Position numbers and translations under genes: made by a program | The notes under the pieces: generated by a model | Database searches by the model: none | Seen by the model: only the letters and a program-made list of their open reading frames with translations | Told to the model about the DNA's origin: nothing | Origin: an uncultured Odoribacter sp. | Lineage (GTDB): Bacteria; Bacteroidota; Bacteroidia; Bacteroidales; Marinifilaceae | Direction of reading: 5' to 3' | DNA: 10,294 bases | Assembly (NCBI GenBank): GCA_900544025.1 | Contig: UQTM01000096.1 | Span: 1-10,294, forward strand | In this document: one piece after another, positions 8,101 to 10,294 of the stretch | Position numbering within the stretch: the first letter of the stretch is position 1 | How the letters are laid out: each line of letters opens with the position of its first letter

Positions 8101-8264
8101 GCGTAGGAATAGAAGGACGTAACCTCTGGATCATAAAGAGCCACGTGCCGCACATCGATCCGGAAATGAGCTTTTTCTCTCCGGGAGAAGTGGGATCGTC
8201 GGTCGAATTTGCCAGCATCCCCACCACCAGAAGTTTCGGCTTTAACTTGAAATTCGATTTCTAA
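5142..8264 (+). CDS. SusC/RagA-family TonB-dependent outer-membrane transporter
   Basis: This 1040-aa protein, the usual length for SusC, imports a nutrient across the outer membrane using TonB energy. Residues 1-22 are a signal peptide (MKKTLGLFLSLIFLG, cut after CFAQ or nearby). Residues ~26-96 form the carboxypeptidase-like beta-sandwich domain (VSGTVTDASDGSPLPGVTV). A TonB box DEVVVTAMG lies at 103-111, and the plug carries the SusC hallmark LKGAAATALYGARAKDGAV (222-240). The rest is beta-barrel, ending in the outer-membrane-type terminus NLKFDF. It has no N-terminal STN signalling domain, so ECF-sigma/anti-sigma control through this protein is not expected. The SusD partner starts 19 bases downstream. 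The upstream inverted repeat suggests on/off expression. The substrate cannot be told: no glycoside hydrolase, peptidase or sulfatase lies nearby. Confidence 0.95.
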   Translation: MKKTLGLFLSLIFLGIQLCFAQRTSVSGTVTDASDGSPLPGVTVVVKGETTGASTDHNGKFTLRVPAGATLVFSYIGMKTQEIAIGNQKTFQVKMESESTNIDEVVVTAMGINRQEKSLGYSVSTVKSDELTAARENSVINSLAGKMAGVNVSASSGTPGGSARIIIRGQSSLGTSGQPIFVIDGVPVSNSSYNPAGIQGNVDAGSRIGDISSDDIESMSVLKGAAATALYGARAKDGAVIITTKRGAKNMKTTVSVNSSFRMDRVLKLPEFQNDYAPGNPQTGEYSVSYLNGWGPRIADVQDQEFTIFTGEKVKLQAYPDNVKDFYNTGYTFINSVSASGGDEKNDFRLGFSAHNQTGIVPSNDYDKYNITFNGGHQFTEKLSARVSVSYANVKSEGRPAQGSNDVNVLIPTINSIPRTLDMKTIRENWITEDEKAYAIDGTSSGKTNNPFWIINKNKYTDNVDRFIGSAMVEFEPVKNLKISNNAGIDYYKEDRRQVWAYNTIGKQKGAFDTYDITSRVINNDLILTYDWQINEDFGLKVIAGQNIYESEIKRLIVNASDLLVPDVYAYANAEAKIPTNIYRKNRLVGLYGDIGFSFRNMVFLNVTGRNDWSSTMPKSHRSYFYPSVSAGFVFTELIPANDILSYGKFRINYANVGSDTDPYALDYVYTPENSYFLQFIGSDGGKFPHGGLLGYAIPGRYPDPNLKPQNQSAFEIGADLRLFNGRITIDATYYRNMTTNNIADIDAPNSTGYFYFKKNAGKILNKGVELMVGLTPVHNQVKWDINLNFAANRQTVKELDPSVDMLNLTSGWSGLQVKAAVGEPFSLYGVGWERDPDGNILINASNGSRLTSSTAVNLGKIAPDWTLGIGNTLSFKGLSLGFLIDIRQGGVMYSGTVSNLRTSGQAKETLLNDRMPIIDQGVVQQADGTYIPNTTLIKPYDYWQNYKVGNTEANIFDASYVKLRELTLNYNLPGKWFDKCFIKKVSVGIEGRNLWIIKSHVPHIDPEMSFFSPGEVGSSVEFASIPTTRSFGFNLKFDF

Positions 8265-8283
8265 CCCGTAAACCAGTCACATT

Positions 8284-9717
8284 ATGAAAAAAAATAGATT
8301 ATATATACCGTTTCTCCTGCTCGGCCTGTGCCTCTCTTCCTGTGGGAATTGGCTCGACATCAACACCGACCCCAATGCCTCGGTGAAAGTATCCCCGGGC
8401 TACCTTTTCAACTACTCGGCAGTTACCTGGAGCGGAACCCGCTGCGGGGGCGACCTTTATATTCCGATCAGTACGGCGGCACAAGTCACCTCCGACGGAG
8501 CGTTCGACGGAGGCTGGGACTCGTCCAACTACATTTTCGATCCCTACACCGCAGGCAACACCTGGGTAGGAGGATATGCCAACGGATTGCAAAACCTGGC
8601 TAAAGCGATCGACTTCGCCAAAGAAGAAGACAACCCCAACGCTATCGCCCAATGCAAAATATTACAGGCGGAAATATATTACTCCCTCACTGTTATGTTC
8701 GGGGACATCCCTTATCGTCAGGCCCTTCTGATCGAAGAATACCCGACCCCGGCTTTCGATAGCCAGGAAACCGTATTGAACGGAATCATCGGCATACTCG
8801 ACGAAGCCATCGGCTTGATCCAGCCGGACAACAACCATCGCATCTCAGATTATGACATCTATTACAAAGGCGATATGGAGAAATGGCTGCGCCTGGCTAA
8901 ATCGATGAAGCTCCGCACCTTAATGCTCATGGTCGATAAAGTGCCGGAAAAAGCCGGGGAAATGACAGCCCTGCTCGGCGAGGGACAATTTTTGGCGGAC
9001 GAAGAGGATAACTTTACGTTCCCCTACTACAATGTTGCCGGAACGAAAAACCCGAACTACGCCGTACTCGAACAATTTTATCCGGGTTTCCCCTACGATC
9101 CCATTTGCTGGCCGCACAACCCGATGTTAGCCATGAACGACCCGCGTGTTCCGGTCATGTTCTCGCCCGACAAAGACGGAAACTATATCGGGCTGGGCAC
9201 ACAGGAAGAAGCACAGGTGGACGAAGACCTCAACGCTCTGAGTACCTCCATGAAACCGACATTCCACGTGGCCACCACCCCCGACGTACTTTTCTCGTAT
9301 GAAGAATCGGAATTTATGCTGGCGGAAATATACGCCCGCGGACTGGGAGTCCCCGCCGACCTCGCAAAAGCCGATGAACACTACCGCAACGGAGTGCGGG
9401 CTGCCTGTGCATTCGTCAATGTAAACTCAGCCGACATCGAGACCTATGCCGCCTCCCTGCCCGACCTCGGTTCCCTGACACTTGAAAAAGCCCTCGAAGC
9501 CATCAATATTCAGGTGTGGATCGCCTGCATGGACAGGCCGTTACAGGCCTGGACCAACCAACGCCGGAGCAATGTGCCCGTACTTCAGGTTCCGTCCGGA
9601 GCCAACGCCCCCGGCCTGTTCGCCCGCTTCCAATACCCCGACCGGGAAAGAAACGTAAATCCCAACGTTCCCTCCCCGCTCCCCGAGGTTTACGATAAAA
9701 TGTGGTTCCAGAAATAA
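8284..9717 (+). CDS. SusD/RagB-family surface lipoprotein (SusD-like_2 type)
   Basis: This 477-aa lipoprotein is the substrate-binding lid partner of the SusC transporter encoded 19 bases upstream. The N-terminus is a lipoprotein signal peptide with lipobox LSSC (Cys20), followed by WLDINTDPN (23-31), a typical opening of the SusD_2 (PF12771) group. FGDIPY at 139-144 sits in the helical TPR-like region, and SEFMLAEIYARG occurs near residue 340, both usual for the family. The protein is complete and of normal length. The two genes are surely one transcription unit, ended by the strong terminator 23 bases after the stop. The ligand is unknown; SusD_2 pairs are often found without carbohydrate enzymes, so a peptide or other non-glycan substrate is possible. 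Confidence 0.94.
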   Translation: MKKNRLYIPFLLLGLCLSSCGNWLDINTDPNASVKVSPGYLFNYSAVTWSGTRCGGDLYIPISTAAQVTSDGAFDGGWDSSNYIFDPYTAGNTWVGGYANGLQNLAKAIDFAKEEDNPNAIAQCKILQAEIYYSLTVMFGDIPYRQALLIEEYPTPAFDSQETVLNGIIGILDEAIGLIQPDNNHRISDYDIYYKGDMEKWLRLAKSMKLRTLMLMVDKVPEKAGEMTALLGEGQFLADEEDNFTFPYYNVAGTKNPNYAVLEQFYPGFPYDPICWPHNPMLAMNDPRVPVMFSPDKDGNYIGLGTQEEAQVDEDLNALSTSMKPTFHVATTPDVLFSYEESEFMLAEIYARGLGVPADLAKADEHYRNGVRAACAFVNVNSADIETYAASLPDLGSLTLEKALEAINIQVWIACMDRPLQAWTNQRRSNVPVLQVPSGANAPGLFARFQYPDRERNVNPNVPSPLPEVYDKMWFQK

Positions 9718-9740
9718 CCTCAATCTCTAAAAACAGCCGA

Positions 9741-9776
9741 GAGGGTGTCCAAAAAATTTTGGACACCCTCTTTTTT
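9741..9776 (+). terminator. Strong intrinsic terminator of the SusCD operon
   Basis: A perfect 10-base stem GAGGGTGTCC (9741-9750) / GGACACCCTC (9761-9770) is extended by AAAA/TTTT pairing and followed by six T residues (9771-9776). It begins 23 bases after the SusD stop. The T-run is on one side only, so it acts for rightward transcription. Confidence 0.95.
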
Positions 9777-9836
9777 CATCCCCTTAATGGAAATCGAAAT
9801 CAAACACCTGCTTTTATGCTATTTTCCCTTATGTTT

Positions 9837-9867
9837 TTTGCAAATTATGATATTTTTTATACCTTTA
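9837..9867 (+). promoter_or_regulatory. Bacteroides-type promoter before a small RNA / leader
   Basis: TTTG (9837-9840) is followed after 19 bases by TACCTTTA (9860-9867), which matches TAnnTTTG at all but the last position. Both boxes and the spacing fit. The start of transcription should be near 9872-9875. It lies downstream of the SusCD terminator, so it serves a new unit. Confidence 0.6.
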
Positions 9868-9872
9868 CCCTC

Positions 9873-9963
9873 TCATCTTTGCCGGAGGTATTCATTGGAA
9901 TACCACGGGCATAATAATCAGAAAGGACGAGGGAATTATCACTCCTTCATCCTTTCTTTTTTT
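9873..9963 (+). ncRNA. Candidate structured small RNA or attenuated leader upstream of the GNAT gene
   Basis: The span from the predicted start of transcription to the T-run is about 90 nt and has no convincing reading frame. It folds by eye into an extended hairpin: TGCC/GGCA (9880-9883 with 9908-9911), a small internal loop, then a perfect GGTATTC/GAATACC stem (9887-9893 with 9898-9904) with loop ATTG. A terminator hairpin follows at 9920-9963. I saw no second promoter between that terminator and the GNAT start at 9997. The terminator may thus be conditional (leader or riboswitch), or the unit may be an independent sRNA. I do not recognise a known RNA family. Confidence 0.5.
9920..9963 (+). 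terminator. Intrinsic terminator 33 bases before the GNAT start codon
   Basis: The arms are 9920-9934 and 9943-9957: AGAAAGGA pairs with TCCTTTCT, then after one C-A mismatch GAGGGA pairs with TCCTTC (one G-T pair). The loop is 8 bases and the run of seven T residues is at 9957-9963. Its place between promoter and gene suggests attenuation of the downstream gene, or the end of a small RNA. Confidence 0.75.
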
Positions 9964-9996
9964 AATAAAAACCAATAACCGACAAGATTGCTGAAT

Positions 9997-10294
9997 ATGG
10001 GACACACCGAAACGCTCACCTTCCGCCAGGCCACAGAAAAAGATACGGCCCTCATTCTAAACCTTATCAAAGAATTGGCGGTTTATGAAAAAATGGAAAA
10101 CGAAGTCATTGCCACCGAAGCCACCCTCCGGGAATGGCTTTTCACGAAACCCAAAGCCGAAGTGCTGATCGGTGAAACAGAGGGACAGCCCGTAGGCTAC
10201 GCTCTTTTCTTTCACAGTTTCTCCACCTTCCTGGGGCGCGCCGGGATATACCTCGAAGACCTCTATATCCGTCCGCAGTTCCGGGGAAACGGCT
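9997..10294 (+). CDS. GNAT N-acetyltransferase, spermidine/spermine acetyltransferase-like (partial, runs off right edge)
   Basis: The first 99 codons of a GNAT-fold acetyltransferase are present. LTFRQATEKDTALILNLIKE is followed by LAVYEKMENEV, a pattern typical of the SAT1/SAT2-like group. YLEDLYIRPQFRGNG is the beta4/acetyl-CoA-binding loop (R/Q-x-x-G-x-G/A) just at the window edge. The family moves an acetyl group from acetyl-CoA to an amine; bacterial members of this subgroup may act on polyamines, thialysine or other small amines, so the substrate is not settled. ATG at 9997 is preferred. An in-frame TTG at 9988 is possible, and an in-frame TAA at 9976-9978 bars anything further upstream. 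The gene follows a promoter, a structured RNA and a terminator, so its expression may be attenuated. Confidence 0.88.
   Translation, partial: MGHTETLTFRQATEKDTALILNLIKELAVYEKMENEVIATEATLREWLFTKPKAEVLIGETEGQPVGYALFFHSFSTFLGRAGIYLEDLYIRPQFRGNG

Noticed and set aside
9702..9978. Small plus-strand frames of 70-77 codons after SusD
   Set aside because: They run through the SusCD terminator, the promoter and the structured RNA, and their products are low-complexity hydrophobic strings with no family resemblance.

Overview
The window looks like a piece of a Bacteroidales (phylum Bacteroidota) chromosome. It carries a SusC/SusD outer-membrane pair, and matches to the Bacteroides-type promoter (TTTG about 20 bases before TAnnTTTG) in AT-rich intergenic DNA. 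Leaders before start codons are AT-rich, with no clear Shine-Dalgarno sequence. The base composition of the genes is moderate to high in G+C; I cannot name the genus from this alone.

Layout. Positions 1-4399 hold a leftward three-gene operon, read from right to left. It encodes (i) a 501-aa membrane polyferredoxin that looks like NapH fused to NapG, with an internal twin-arginine segment; (ii) a 466-aa Tat-type lipoprotein made of an aldo/keto reductase domain plus two [4Fe-4S] motifs; and (iii) an open frame that starts in a 4-base ATGA overlap with (ii). That frame runs from a complete DUF1893 (TM1506-like) domain, without a stop, into a TonB-dependent receptor with its own signal peptide, which leaves the window at base 1. 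Positions 4400-5141 form a 742-base AT-rich divergent intergenic region. It contains a perfect 19-base inverted repeat, arms 183 bases apart, with the form of an invertible (phase-variable) segment. Positions 5142-9717 encode a rightward SusC-SusD pair, closed by a strong intrinsic terminator at 9741-9776. Positions 9777-9996 contain a good promoter match, a stable hairpin and a second terminator: a small RNA or an attenuated leader of about 90 nt. This sits just before a partial GNAT acetyltransferase gene of the spermidine/spermine acetyltransferase type, which leaves the window at 10294.

How the genes may work together (inference). The leftward operon reads as an envelope redox system. The polyferredoxin would pass electrons from the cytoplasmic side to periplasmic clusters, the exported aldo/keto reductase-ferredoxin would reduce (or oxidise) a substrate there, and the TonB receptor would bring that substrate or a metal complex across the outer membrane. 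DUF1893 would act in the cytoplasm in an unknown role. The SusCD pair is a separate nutrient importer with no degradative enzyme beside it in this window, so its substrate is unknown. The inverted repeat suggests its expression may be switched on and off. I saw no tRNA, rRNA, CRISPR array, transposase or recombinase.
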